Shown: piece after piece, positions 8,232 through 17,385 of the stretch
Layout: every line of letters begins with the position of its first letter
Position numbering within the stretch: position 1 is the stretch's first letter
DNA from: Benzoatithermus sp963720725
Lineage (GTDB): Bacteria > Pseudomonadota > Alphaproteobacteria > Geminicoccales > Geminicoccaceae
Reading direction: 5' to 3'
Assembly (NCBI GenBank): GCA_963720725.1
Contig: CAVRGN010000013.1
Span: 434,001-498,000, forward strand
Length of the DNA stretch: 64,000 bases
The notes under the pieces: generated by a model
What the model was told of the DNA's origin: nothing
What the model saw: the letters and a program-made list of their open reading frames with translations, nothing else
Databases searched by the model: none
Program-made: the position numbers and the translations under genes

Positions 8232-8792
8232 ATGACGCATCGCTTCGCCGCCACCGCCCTCACGCTGGCCCTGGTGACGGGTGCGGGCGCCGCCCAGGCC
8301 ATGAGCGAACCGCCCGCACCCGCCGGGACCGTCGCCTACAATGAATGGCTGGGACGGACCTTTTCCGTGGTCATGCTCAACGAGCGCTCGCAGGAGGCGC
8401 GGGTGGAGATCCTGAACCGCATCGTCGCCAAGGACTACATCCAGCACAATCCGCTGGTCCCGGAGGGACGCCAGGGCCTGGTCGACTTCATTCCCGTGAT
8501 CTACCAGGCGATGCCCGACTCGCGCTTCGTCCTGCACGACGTGCTGGCGACCGAGGACCGGGTGGTCACCCGCTGGAGCTGGACCGGCACGCTCACCGGA
8601 CCCGGCTTCCTCGGGATCGAGCCACGCGGGCAGAAGCTCGAGTTCGACGTGATCGACCTGTGGACCGTCCGCGACGGCCAGCTCTACGAGCATTGGGACC
8701 AGTTCGACTGGCCGCGAGCCTTCGTGCAGCTGGGCGTGCAGGGTCTGCCGCAGCCGTTCTACGACGTGGCCGCCAAGCCCTACGACCGTTGA
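8232..8792 (+). CDS. Exported SnoaL-like (NTF2-fold) protein
   Basis: A clear signal peptide (about residues 1-23, ending GAGAAQA) precedes a SnoaL/NTF2-like domain: IVAKDYIQHNPLVPEGRQGLVDF, a central DSRFVLHDVLATEDRVVTRW strand and QKLEFDVIDLWTVRDGQLYEHWDQFDW. This is the pattern of SnoaL-like polyketide-cyclase-type proteins, many of which bind or isomerise small ring compounds. The ATG at 8232 follows AGGAG and is preferred to an upstream in-frame ATG that would bury the signal peptide. It is divergent from tetR and probably controlled by it. The substrate is unknown. Confidence 0.82.
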   Translation: MTHRFAATALTLALVTGAGAAQAMSEPPAPAGTVAYNEWLGRTFSVVMLNERSQEARVEILNRIVAKDYIQHNPLVPEGRQGLVDFIPVIYQAMPDSRFVLHDVLATEDRVVTRWSWTGTLTGPGFLGIEPRGQKLEFDVIDLWTVRDGQLYEHWDQFDWPRAFVQLGVQGLPQPFYDVAAKPYDR

Positions 8793-8798
8793 GTTGCT

Positions 8799-8816
8799 GC
8801 CGCGGCGTCTCGCGGC
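8799..8816. terminator. Possible bidirectional terminator hairpin
   Basis: GCCGCG and CGCGGC form a 6-base-pair stem around a 6-base loop between the convergent SnoaL-like and lolA genes. There is no T-run, so this is only a weak candidate. Confidence 0.35.
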
Positions 8817-8831
8817 GTCGCGGCGACCGGC

Positions 8832-9470
8832 TCAATCCTTGGGGAAGCCGAACATCTTGGGGTCGCGCCAGACGAACAGTTCGCGCTGCAGCTCGATGCC
8901 GGTGCGCACGTCCTCGATCTCGAGCGTGGTGACCAGCCCTTGCGCGTCGGTGACGCTCCAGCGCGTCAGGCGCATGGGATCCCTGGCGAAGGTCAGCACG
9001 ACCTTGCCCTGGTCGGGCTCGTCGGTGCGCACCAGCACCACGTCGACCTCGTCCGCCCGCTCGGCGACCGACCGGACGGTGACGTCACCTTCCAGCTTCA
9101 CGTCCTGGCTGAGCAGAAAGCCCAGCGGAGTCTCGCTGAGCGGGATGACGTTCACCTGCTGGATGCTGCCGTCGTAGAAGATCAGCCGCCAATCGCCGGG
9201 GGCCACCAGCAGCACCTTGGAAGGCGGGTCGTAGTCGAAGCGCATGCCGCTGCGGTTGCGGTCGAGGAACAGCTTGCCGGTGGTGCGGCTGCCGTCCGGC
9301 GCGGTCTGGCGGAAATTGGCCTCGAGCGTGCGGATATCGTTGAGGTAGGTCTCGACGCGCTCGACCACGGCCTGCTGCTGCGGCGGCAGCGCCGCCAGCG
9401 CCGGCATGCCCAGTGCGGCGGCCAGTAGGAGCGAGGCAAGACCTCGCCGGGCGAATGCGACAGCTGACAT
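8832..9470 (-). CDS. lolA: Outer-membrane lipoprotein carrier protein LolA
   Basis: LolA carries lipoproteins across the periplasm. The 212-residue product has a signal peptide (about residues 1-26) and LolA hallmarks: LNDIRTLEANFRQTAPDGSRTTGKLFLDRNRSGMRF-type strands, a hydrophobic cavity strand with KVLLVAPGDWRLIFYD, and the PLGFLLS turn. It follows ftsK with a 20-base gap, an order common in Alphaproteobacteria. The ATG at 9470 places the signal sequence correctly. Confidence 0.9.
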   Translation of the reverse strand: MSAVAFARRGLASLLLAAALGMPALAALPPQQQAVVERVETYLNDIRTLEANFRQTAPDGSRTTGKLFLDRNRSGMRFDYDPPSKVLLVAPGDWRLIFYDGSIQQVNVIPLSETPLGFLLSQDVKLEGDVTVRSVAERADEVDVVLVRTDEPDQGKVVLTFARDPMRLTRWSVTDAQGLVTTLEIEDVRTGIELQRELFVWRDPKMFGFPKD

Positions 9471-9490
9471 CGGTCGGTCCGAACAGGAGA

Positions 9491-11932
9491 TCAGAACGGG
9501 TCGTCGGTCGGCTCGGTGCCGTCGATGCCGCCGCGCCCCATCAGGACATGGCGACGCCCGACATGGTCCGCACGGCTGATCAGACCCTCGTTCTCCATCC
9601 GCTCGATCAATTTCGCGGCACTGTTGTAGCCGATGGCGAGCTTGCGCTGGAGATAGCTGGTGGACGCCTTGCCGTCGCGCGCCACCACCTGCACCGCCTG
9701 GTTGTAGACCGCGTCGCCGCCACTGCCCGCGGCGTCGAACAGCGGCCCGTCGGGCACGGGCTCGCCCTCGCCGTCCTCGGTCACCTCCGAATGGTAGTCG
9801 GGCTCGCCTTGCGCCTTGAGGTGCCGGACCACCTGCTCGACCTCGCCGTCGGTCACCAGCGCCCCGTGGATGCGGCTGATCCGGTCGCCGGGCATCAGAT
9901 AGAGCATGTCGCCCTGGCCCAGCAGCTGCTCGGCACCCGGCTCGCCCAGGATGGTGCGGCTGTCGATCTTGGAGCTGACCCGAAAGCTGATGCGCGAGGG
10001 CAGGTTGGCCTTGATCACGCCGGTCAGCACGTCGACCGACGGCCGCTGCGTCGCCACGATCAGGTGGATGCCGGCCGCGCGCGCCTTCTGCGACAGGCGC
10101 TGGATCGCGTTCTCGATCTCCTTGCCGGCGGTCAACATGAGGTCGGCCACCTCGTCGACGATGACGACGATCAGCGGCATCGGCGTCATGTCGATCGGCT
10201 GTTCCTCGAAGATCGGCACGCCGGTGCCGGGCTCGAAGCCGGTGCGCACCCGCCGGCTCAGCGCCTCGCCCTTGGCCTTGGCCTGCATCAGCCGCTTGTT
10301 GAAGGCGAAGATGTCGCGCACGCCCAGATGCGACATCAGCCGGTAGCGCTCGTCCATCTGCCGCACGACCCACTTCAGCGCCACGACGGCCTTGGGCGGA
10401 TCGGTGACGACGGGGGCCAAGAGGTGCGGGATGTCCTCGTAGACCGAGAGCTCGATCACCTTGGGGTCGATCATGATCACCCGCAGCTGCTCGGGCGTCA
10501 GCCGGTAGAGCAGGGACAGGATCATGGCGTTGATCGCCACCGACTTGCCCGAGCCCGTGGTCCCGGCGATCAGCAGGTGCGGCATGCGGGCGAGGTCGGC
10601 CACGATCGGCTGGCCGGAGATGTCCTTGCCGAGCGCTATCGGCAGCCTGGCACCGCTGCGGCCGTAGACGTCGGCCTCGAGAAGCTCGCGCAGATAGACC
10701 GTGGCGCGGCGCTCGTTGGGCAGCTCGATGCCGATCACGTTGCGGCCGGGCACCACGGCCACGCGCACCGACAGCGCGCACAAGGAGCGGGCGATGTCGT
10801 CGGCGAGGCTGATGACCCGTGCCGCCCGGGTGCCGGGTGCAGGCTCCAGCTCGTAGAGCGTGACCACCGGCCCGGTCTTGGCGTCGATGATCTCGCCGCG
10901 CACGCCGAAGTCGTCGAGCACCGTCTCGAGCTGGCGCGAGGTCTCGGCCAGGGCCTGGGGCGACTCGCCAGGTCCGGCGACGGTCTTGACCGGTGCCAGC
11001 AGGTCCAGGCCCGGCAGCTCGAAACTGTCGTCCATCGGCGCCGGCAGGGGCTCGGGTGTCGGCGGTGCCTTGCGCGGGGGCGGCGCGTCCGGCGCACGCT
11101 GGCGCTGCCGCACGGCCGGCGCTTCCGGCTCGGGCTCCTTGGCCGGTGCCTCGAGCACGAGCTTGCGGCGGGCGCGGCGTACTGCCGGGTCGATCTCGTC
11201 CTCCGCTTCCGTTGCCGCCACCGGGATCGCTCCGGCGGGACGGCGGCGGCGGGCGAGGTCGATGCCGCGCATGCCGTCGCGGACGAGGCGGCCGGAGGCC
11301 AAGGTGGCCACGCCCGCGGCGTCGCCCAGCCGGCGGCCGACCCAGAGCGAGCCGGCGGCGAGCTTGCCCGCGGCCCACAGGCCCTCGGCCCAGCGCACGC
11401 CCAGGGCGGTGACGCAGGCGAGCAGGGCCGCGACCAGGCTGGCGGCGCCGAAGCCCATGGTGCCGAGCCGCGGCTCGAGCCAGCGCCACTGCAGGTCGCC
11501 CACGGCGCCGCCCATGCCCGCGCGCAGCGGCCAGGAGGCGGGCGGCAGCGGCGGCAGGGCGGCGAGGAACGCAGCCAGGGCCAAGAGGGCCAACGGCAGG
11601 CTGAAGATCGGCAGCCAGGGCCAAGCCAGGCGCCGACCCGCGGCGAGCCGCACCCCCCAGCTCGCCGCCACCAGGACCGGCAGCCAGGCGGCGAGGCCGA
11701 ACAGCTGGTAGAGCAGGTCGGCGGCATAGGCGCCGGCGGCGCCGGCGGGATTGTGGACCGGCTCCAGGCTCGCCTGGTTGAGCGACGGGTCGCGCCAGTC
11801 GAAGCCCCAAAGAGCCACCGCCAGCCCGACCGCGGCGACGACGAGGACGACGCCGCCGAGCCGGCGCAGGCTGGCGCGGAGCCGGGTGTGCAGCGGCGCG
11901 CCGGCGAAGGCGTCAGCGGTCGACGCGGCCAT
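9491..11932 (-). CDS. ftsK: DNA translocase FtsK
   Basis: FtsK pumps chromosome ends through the septum during division. The 813-residue protein has four N-terminal membrane segments (to about residue 180), a charged Pro/Ala-rich linker (about 230-310), the RecA-type motor with Walker A AGTTGSGKS (about residue 455) and Walker B LIVVIVDEVADLM. A C-terminal winged-helix gamma domain (AVQVVARDGKASTSYLQRK, about 745-800) reads KOPS sites. The linker is much shorter than in enterobacterial FtsK, as usual in this class. It lies between the aminotransferase and lolA, all on the minus strand. Confidence 0.96.
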   Translation of the reverse strand: MAASTADAFAGAPLHTRLRASLRRLGGVVLVVAAVGLAVALWGFDWRDPSLNQASLEPVHNPAGAAGAYAADLLYQLFGLAAWLPVLVAASWGVRLAAGRRLAWPWLPIFSLPLALLALAAFLAALPPLPPASWPLRAGMGGAVGDLQWRWLEPRLGTMGFGAASLVAALLACVTALGVRWAEGLWAAGKLAAGSLWVGRRLGDAAGVATLASGRLVRDGMRGIDLARRRRPAGAIPVAATEAEDEIDPAVRRARRKLVLEAPAKEPEPEAPAVRQRQRAPDAPPPRKAPPTPEPLPAPMDDSFELPGLDLLAPVKTVAGPGESPQALAETSRQLETVLDDFGVRGEIIDAKTGPVVTLYELEPAPGTRAARVISLADDIARSLCALSVRVAVVPGRNVIGIELPNERRATVYLRELLEADVYGRSGARLPIALGKDISGQPIVADLARMPHLLIAGTTGSGKSVAINAMILSLLYRLTPEQLRVIMIDPKVIELSVYEDIPHLLAPVVTDPPKAVVALKWVVRQMDERYRLMSHLGVRDIFAFNKRLMQAKAKGEALSRRVRTGFEPGTGVPIFEEQPIDMTPMPLIVVIVDEVADLMLTAGKEIENAIQRLSQKARAAGIHLIVATQRPSVDVLTGVIKANLPSRISFRVSSKIDSRTILGEPGAEQLLGQGDMLYLMPGDRISRIHGALVTDGEVEQVVRHLKAQGEPDYHSEVTEDGEGEPVPDGPLFDAAGSGGDAVYNQAVQVVARDGKASTSYLQRKLAIGYNSAAKLIERMENEGLISRADHVGRRHVLMGRGGIDGTEPTDDPF

Positions 11933-11953
11933 CGGTCTCTCCTCGCTCCAGGG

Positions 11954-13138
11954 TCATGCCGCCGCCAGCACCTCGCCGAGCCGGCCCAGCGCCGCGTCGA
12001 TCACCGCCGGCTCGTCGACCAGCGCCACGCGGACATAGGCCTGCCCGGCATTGCCGCCCGCACCGTCGACCGACAGGTAGCCGCCGGGCAGGACACGGAC
12101 GCCGCCCTCGCGCCAGAGGCGCCGGCAGGCGGCCTCGCCGTCGCCCACGTCCAGCCACAGGAAGAAGCCGCCCGCCGGCCGGTAGAAGCCGAAGCGGTTG
12201 CCCAGCCGGCGCTGGGCGGTGTCGAATTTCGCCCGGTAGCGGGCCCGGCTGTCCTCGACATGCGCCTCGTCCCGCCAGAGCGCCGTAGCGGCCGCCAGCA
12301 GCGGCAGCGGCTGCACCGGCGAGGCATAGGAACGCAGCCGCAGCAGGCGCGCCATGATCCCGGCGTCGCCGGCGACGAAGCCCGAACGCAGGCCCGCGGC
12401 ACTCGACCGCTTGCTCAGCGAATGGAAGACCACGACCTGCGCGAAACCGCCATCCTCGGCCAGCGCCGCTTCCAGCGCGCCCGGCGGCGGTGCCGTGTCC
12501 CAAAGCTCGCTGTAGCACTCGTCGACCGCGAGGACGAAGCCGTGCCGACGGGCGAGCCGCACCGCCCGGCGCAGATAGTCGAGATCGGCCACCGCACCTT
12601 GCGGATTGGCGGGCGTGCACAGGTAGAACAGGGCGGTCCGGTCGAGCAGAGCCGCGGGCAGGGCCTCCAGGTCCGGCAGGAAGCCGGTGGCGGCAGTGGC
12701 CGGGAGCAGGACCGGCTCGGCTCCCGCCATCACCGCGGCACCGTAATAGACCGCGTAGACCGGGTCCGGCATCAGCACGGCCGGGGTGCCGCTGCCGGGG
12801 GTCACCAGCGCCGCCATCTGGAACAGGCCCTCCTTGGTGCCGGCCAGCGGCACCACGTGGCGGTCGGGGTCGACGGCATCCGGCGGGAGCGCGAAGCGGC
12901 GCGTCAGCCAGGCCGCCACCGCGGCTCGGAACTCGGGCGTGCCCAGCACCGGCGGATAGCGATTCCAGAGATGGGCGTTGGCCGCCACGGTGTCGGCCAG
13001 CAGTGCCGGCGGCGCGTGCCGCGGTTCGCCCAAGGCGAGGTCGAAGATCGGCCCGGCCGGCGGCTGCTCGTGCGCCAGCAGGCCCGCGAGACGGCGGAAC
13101 GGAAACTCGGCGAGGTGGTCGAGACGGTCGTTGCGCAT
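11954..13138 (-). CDS. dapC: Class I/II pyridoxal-phosphate aminotransferase (probable N-succinyldiaminopimelate aminotransferase)
   Basis: The 394-residue fold-type I aminotransferase has the PLP-binding lysine in VFHSLSKRSSAAGLRSGF, the CTPANPQG motif and LAVDECYSELWD. Similar genes just upstream of ftsK in Alphaproteobacteria are annotated DapC, which acts in lysine and diaminopimelate synthesis. The dapC name rests on that context and general similarity. An aspartate or alanine-type aminotransferase remains possible. Confidence 0.75.
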   Translation of the reverse strand: MRNDRLDHLAEFPFRRLAGLLAHEQPPAGPIFDLALGEPRHAPPALLADTVAANAHLWNRYPPVLGTPEFRAAVAAWLTRRFALPPDAVDPDRHVVPLAGTKEGLFQMAALVTPGSGTPAVLMPDPVYAVYYGAAVMAGAEPVLLPATAATGFLPDLEALPAALLDRTALFYLCTPANPQGAVADLDYLRRAVRLARRHGFVLAVDECYSELWDTAPPPGALEAALAEDGGFAQVVVFHSLSKRSSAAGLRSGFVAGDAGIMARLLRLRSYASPVQPLPLLAAATALWRDEAHVEDSRARYRAKFDTAQRRLGNRFGFYRPAGGFFLWLDVGDGEAACRRLWREGGVRVLPGGYLSVDGAGGNAGQAYVRVALVDEPAVIDAALGRLGEVLAAA

Positions 13139-13267
13139 CTCGGGGCAAGCTCGTTGACAGTCAGGCCGGCGGTGGATGCCGCAAGCTCACGCGCTGACTT
13201 AACATTGTTCGCGAACCCGTATCAACGGCGCGGCAAAGGTCGCGCGCCACGCCGGCGGGCGAAACGC

Positions 13268-14383
13268 TCAGCCGACGATCTGCTTCAGCGGCGTGTAGGC
13301 CAGCTGCAGGCTGCGAGCCACCGGCTCGCTGGTGACCTTGCGGTCGACGACGTTGGCGCCGTTCGCGAGATGCGGGTCGTCCTGCAGCGCCTTGCGCCAG
13401 CCCTTGTCCGCCAGCGCCAGGGCGAAGGGCAGGGTGGCGTTGTTCAGCGCGAAGGTCGACGTCCGCGGCACCGCACCCGGCATGTTGGTGACGCAGTAGT
13501 GGACGACGCCCTCCTCGACATAGGTCGGGTGGTCGTGGCTGGTCGGCCGCGAGGACTCGGCGCAGCCGCCCTGGTCGATGGCGATGTCGACGAACACCGA
13601 GCCCGGCCGCATCCGCCGCAGCATGCTGCGCGTGATCACCTTGGGCGCGGCGGCGCCCGGAACCAGCACCGCGCCGACCACGAGATCGGCGCCGGCGAGG
13701 TGGTACTCGATCGCATCGACCGTCGAGTAGATGGTGTTGAGGGTCGAGCCGAACTGGCTGTCGAGCTCGGCGAGCCGCTCCAGGCTCTTGTCGAGCACGT
13801 AGCACTGCGCCTCCATGCCCATGGCCATGCGGATCGCGTTGGTCCCGGACACGCCGCCGCCCACCACCACGACCTTGGCCGCATGCACCCCCGGCACGCC
13901 GCCCAGCAGCACGCCCGCACCGCCCTGCATCTTTTCCAGGAGGTGGGCGCCGACCTGGATGCTCATGCGGCCGGCGACCTCGCTCATCGGTGCCAGCAAC
14001 GGCAGGCGGCCATGCCGGTCGGTGACGGTCTCGTAGGCGATCGCGATGCAGCCCGACTGGATCAGGCCTTCCGTCTGCGCCCGGTCCGCGGCGAGATGCA
14101 GGTAGGTGAACAGGATCTGCTCCTCGCGCAGCAGGCGGTACTCGCGCTCCAGCGGCTCCTTCACCTTCACGATCATCTCGCACATGGCGAAGATCTCGTC
14201 GGGGGTGGCGGCGATGCTCGCCCCTGCCGCGCGGTAGGCCTCGTCGTCGATGCCGATCCCGGCGCCGGCACCCGCCTCGACGGTCACCTGATGCCCGTGC
14301 AGGGCGAGCTCGCGCACGCTCGATGGCACCAGCCCGACGCGGTACTCATGGGTCTTGATCTCTCGCGGCACGCCGATGAGCAT
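13268..14383 (-). CDS. ald: Alanine dehydrogenase
   Basis: This enzyme interconverts L-alanine with pyruvate and ammonia using NAD. The 371-residue length and motifs match the family: MLIGVPREIKTHEYRVGL at the N-terminus, KVKEPLEREY with the catalytic lysine, and the Rossmann glycine run KVVVVGGGVSGTNA. The NMPGAVPRTSTFALNNATLP signature also fits. The ATG at 14383 starts at the conserved N-terminus. It is divergent from the exported-protein operon at 14.5 kb. Confidence 0.95.
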   Translation of the reverse strand: MLIGVPREIKTHEYRVGLVPSSVRELALHGHQVTVEAGAGAGIGIDDEAYRAAGASIAATPDEIFAMCEMIVKVKEPLEREYRLLREEQILFTYLHLAADRAQTEGLIQSGCIAIAYETVTDRHGRLPLLAPMSEVAGRMSIQVGAHLLEKMQGGAGVLLGGVPGVHAAKVVVVGGGVSGTNAIRMAMGMEAQCYVLDKSLERLAELDSQFGSTLNTIYSTVDAIEYHLAGADLVVGAVLVPGAAAPKVITRSMLRRMRPGSVFVDIAIDQGGCAESSRPTSHDHPTYVEEGVVHYCVTNMPGAVPRTSTFALNNATLPFALALADKGWRKALQDDPHLANGANVVDRKVTSEPVARSLQLAYTPLKQIVG

Positions 14384-14500
14384 CCTGCACCCTCTTGCTC
14401 GACCCGTTCCACGGCGCATTGGAATGCGCGCCGCGCGGGGCTATTCCTAGACCGAGTCCAGCGCGGTCGCCATGCGGGCGGAAGACCGCGGGAGGAGTGG

Positions 14501-15022
14501 ATGCGAATTTCCCGAAGAGCTGGGGCGGCCGGCCTGCGCTTCGCGCTGCTGTTGCTGCTGGCCTGGCCGGGCGCCGCCGCGGCCGGGGCGGTCGAAGACC
14601 TCCAAGGCAGCTGGGCCACCGCGGCGGGTGCGCCGACCGCGATGCAGTGGGCGGGCGACGCCGGCGGGTTCACCGTCGCCTGGACGCCGATCGGCGGGCG
14701 CGCGACCTCGGTCCGCTTCACGCCCGCGGGCCGCCCCAACGTCTTTACTGGCCGGGCCAAGGACGGCTGGTCGCTCATGGCGTCGATGTTCGGCGACGAC
14801 GGTCCGGCCAATCCCCTCAAGGGCGACGCGCTCTACTGGGCTCGCACCGCCCCCGACGGCGTCTATCTCTATCGCATGGAAATCGACGATCACGGCGCCT
14901 TCACGATCGACCGCTACGCCCTGCGGCCTGCCGGAGACGGCCTCGACCTGGCCGTGGACCGCCGCACCGCGGAGGGCGGGAGCGAGATCGAGGCGCAGCG
15001 GCTGGTGAGGACCGCGCCATGA
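14501..15022 (+). CDS. Exported protein of unknown function
   Basis: I do not recognise this 173-residue protein. It has a signal peptide (about residues 1-28, with an Arg-rich start) and a beta-rich mature part starting DLQGSWATAAG. The mature part resembles small lipocalin- or DUF-type proteins that begin with a G-x-W strand. The ATG follows GGAGGAG. Its stop overlaps the next start (ATGA). It is the first gene of a five-gene operon that ends in an ABC-2 transporter. Confidence 0.7.
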   Translation: MRISRRAGAAGLRFALLLLLAWPGAAAAGAVEDLQGSWATAAGAPTAMQWAGDAGGFTVAWTPIGGRATSVRFTPAGRPNVFTGRAKDGWSLMASMFGDDGPANPLKGDALYWARTAPDGVYLYRMEIDDHGAFTIDRYALRPAGDGLDLAVDRRTAEGGSEIEAQRLVRTAP

Positions 15023-15582
15023 GGGTTTCCAGCCTCGTGCTCGCCCTGGCCGCGCTCGCGCTCCTGACGGCGACCCCGGCACCGGCCGAGCCGCCGGGCA
15101 CCAAGCAGCTCATCGGCACCTTCGTCGGCCGGGCAGAGGACGATCCGGCGCTGGAGCGGAAGGTCGAGCAGCGCGACATCGTGATGGAGATCGCCCCCTA
15201 TCAGGGCTCCGGCCTGCGGGTGGACTGGCACAATGTGACGCTCGTGGACGGGCGGCGCGACGTGCCCGGGGTCGAGTACCGTCACGACGAGGTACGGCTC
15301 GTCCCAGCCCCCGACCGCTCGTTCTTCCTGGCCGCGATCGGCTACGACCCGTTCGCGGAACAGAAGGCGCCAAACGCGATCGCCGGCGACCCCTTGCGTT
15401 GGGCCGTGGTGGCCGGCGAGGCGCTCGACCTCTACGCCGTCACCATCCTCGAGGACGGCACCTACGAGCTCCAGCAGTCGCGCCGGCATCCCAGCGGCGA
15501 CGGCGTGCGCCTGGATTTCCAGCGCGTCGTGGACGGCAAGCTGGTCCGGCACATGGTGGGCCACGCGGTCCGGGCGGAGTAG
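15019..15582 (+). CDS. Exported protein of unknown function
   Basis: I do not recognise this 187-residue protein. A signal peptide (about residues 1-22, ending APAEPP) precedes a soluble beta-rich domain with FVGRAEDDPALERKVEQRDI, LRVDWHNVTLVDGRRD and a C-terminal LDFQRVVDGKLVRHM strand. It overlaps the gene before by four bases and lies four bases before the TAXI receptor gene, so it is co-translated with the transport genes. A periplasmic accessory role is inferred only from context. Confidence 0.7.
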   Translation: MRVSSLVLALAALALLTATPAPAEPPGTKQLIGTFVGRAEDDPALERKVEQRDIVMEIAPYQGSGLRVDWHNVTLVDGRRDVPGVEYRHDEVRLVPAPDRSFFLAAIGYDPFAEQKAPNAIAGDPLRWAVVAGEALDLYAVTILEDGTYELQQSRRHPSGDGVRLDFQRVVDGKLVRHMVGHAVRAE

Positions 15583-15586
15583 CGCC

Positions 15587-16597
15587 GTGCCCTGGCGGCG
15601 CCGCACGCTCCTGAGCGCCACGCTGGCCGCGTCAGCGCTGGGCGCCGGCCGGCTGCGCGCCGAGGAGGGCCGCTACGTCACCATCGCCACCGGCAGCGTC
15701 ACCGGGACCTACTATCCGGTGGGCTCGCTGATCGCCAATCTGCTGTCGCGGCCGCCGGGTGCCCGGACCTGCGACGAGGCGGGCGGGTGCGGCGTGCCCA
15801 ACCTGATCCTGGTGGTCGAGGCGTCCAAGGGTTCGGTGGCCAATGTCGAGGCGATCGCCGCCGGTGAGGTCGAGAGCGGATTCGCGCAGAGCGACGTCAC
15901 CCACGGCGCCTTCTCGGGCACCGGCGTCTTCGCCGGTCGTCCGCCCCTCACGAGCCTGCGTGCCCTGGCCAGTCTCTATCTGGAGAGCGTGCACCTGGTC
16001 GTCAGCCGGGAGTCGGGCATCTCCCAGGTGGCCGATCTGCGCGGCCGCCGCGTCTCGCTCGACGTCGAGGGCTCGGGCACGCTGGTCGACGCGCTGCTGA
16101 TCCTCGAAGGCTTCGGCCTCTCCCGCGAGGATCTGCAGGAAGTCCACGCCACCCCCACGCGCTCGATCGACCTCATGGTCGCGGGCGAGCTCGACGCCAT
16201 GTTCATGGTGGCGGGCTACCCGGCCGCGATCGTCGCCGAGGCGGCCCAGGGCAGCGGCGCCCGGTTGGTGCCGATCGTCGGCGAGCCGGCGGCGACCTTG
16301 CTGGAGCGCCATCGCTTCCTCACTCTGGCCGACATTCCCGCCGACACCTATCCGGGCATCCACACCGACACGCCCACCCTGGGCGTGGCGGCCTTGTGGG
16401 TGGTGGCGGCCGATCTCGACCAGGAGCTGGTCTACGCGATCACGCGCGCCCTGTGGCACCCCGCCACCGTCGAGAAGCTCGCTGCCGGGCACCCCAAGGG
16501 CGCGGAGATCCAGCTCGTCAACGCCCTGCGCGGCGTGTCGATTCCACTCCATCCGGGGGCGGCCCGCTTCTATCGCGAGCAGGGCATGGCCGAGTGA
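15587..16597 (+). CDS. TAXI-family TRAP-type solute-binding protein
   Basis: The 336-residue exported receptor has the TAXI signature YVTIATGSVTGTYYPVGSLIANLL and EASKGSVANVEAIAAGEVESGFAQSD, then a two-lobe periplasmic-binding fold. An N-terminal twin-arginine-like or Sec signal (MPWRRRTLLSATLAASALGAG) is present, starting at GTG. TAXI receptors normally serve a fused TRAP permease. None is found here, and the next two genes are an ABC ATPase and ABC-2 permease, each overlapping by four bases. Whether the receptor works with them or with a TRAP permease elsewhere cannot be told. Confidence 0.87.
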   Translation: MPWRRRTLLSATLAASALGAGRLRAEEGRYVTIATGSVTGTYYPVGSLIANLLSRPPGARTCDEAGGCGVPNLILVVEASKGSVANVEAIAAGEVESGFAQSDVTHGAFSGTGVFAGRPPLTSLRALASLYLESVHLVVSRESGISQVADLRGRRVSLDVEGSGTLVDALLILEGFGLSREDLQEVHATPTRSIDLMVAGELDAMFMVAGYPAAIVAEAAQGSGARLVPIVGEPAATLLERHRFLTLADIPADTYPGIHTDTPTLGVAALWVVAADLDQELVYAITRALWHPATVEKLAAGHPKGAEIQLVNALRGVSIPLHPGAARFYREQGMAE

Positions 16598-17385
16598 GCC
16601 TGGTGGAGGCCGTGCCGGCGGCTTCGGGTGCGCCCCAGCCGGAGCCGGCGATCCTGGTCGAGAACCTGGTCAAGCACTATGGCAGCGTGGCCGCGGTGGC
16701 CGGCATCGGATTCAGCGTCGGCAGGCGGCGCACCGTGGCGCTCTTGGGCCCGAACGGCGCCGGCAAGACCACGACCATCGCCATGCTCCTGGGCCTTCTC
16801 GAGCCCAGCTCGGGCAGCATCCGTATCCTGGGGGAGGCCATGCCGCGCCACCGGGCGCGGGTCCTGCCGCGCATGAACTTCACCAGCCCCTATGTCGACC
16901 TCCCCCAGCGGCTGACGGTGCGGCAGAACCTGAAGATCTACGCCGAGCTCTACGCGGTCGATCGGCCGCGGGAGCGGATCGGCGAGCTCGCCCGCGACCT
17001 CGACCTCGACCAGTTCCTCGATCGCCCGTTCGGCCGGCTGTCGGCCGGACAGAAGACCCGGGTGCTGCTCGCCAAGGCGCTGATCAACGAGCCCGAGCTC
17101 CTGCTGCTCGACGAGCCCACGGCCTCGCTCGACCCCGACACCGCCGATCAGCTGCGCGGCCATCTCGAGCGGTACCAGGCGCGCACCCACGCCACCCTGC
17201 TCCTGGCCTCGCACAATATGGGCGAGGTGGAGCGTCTGGCGCACCACGTCCTCATGCTGCGCAAGGGTGTGCTGGTCGACCAGGGCAGCCCCGCCGACCT
17301 CCTCACGCGCTACGGCCGCGACGATCTCGAGGACGTCTTCCTCGACATCGCCCGCGACCGCCGCCGGCCCGCGCCCGCAGCGTGA
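16594..17385 (+). CDS. ABC transporter ATP-binding protein (ABC-2 type)
   Basis: The 263-residue ATPase has Walker A LLGPNGAGKTTT, signature motif LSAGQKTRVLLAKALINEP, Walker B LLLLDEPTASLD and the switch histidine in LLASHNMGE. The LEPSSGSIRILGE segment is typical of DrrA/NodI/CcmA-type exporter ATPases. It starts at GTG inside the receptor stop (GTGA) and overlaps the permease the same way, so the pair forms an exporter. The substrate is unknown. Confidence 0.9.
   Translation: MSLVEAVPAASGAPQPEPAILVENLVKHYGSVAAVAGIGFSVGRRRTVALLGPNGAGKTTTIAMLLGLLEPSSGSIRILGEAMPRHRARVLPRMNFTSPYVDLPQRLTVRQNLKIYAELYAVDRPRERIGELARDLDLDQFLDRPFGRLSAGQKTRVLLAKALINEPELLLLDEPTASLDPDTADQLRGHLERYQARTHATLLLASHNMGEVERLAHHVLMLRKGVLVDQGSPADLLTRYGRDDLEDVFLDIARDRRRPAPAA

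Noticed and set aside
9413..15022. Very long plus-strand open frame opposite lolA, ftsK, aminotransferase and ald
   Set aside because: It is antisense to four well-supported genes, is rich in His, Arg, Gln and Gly with no motif, and is open only because GC-rich codon bias suppresses stops. Only its last part (from 14501) is a real gene.
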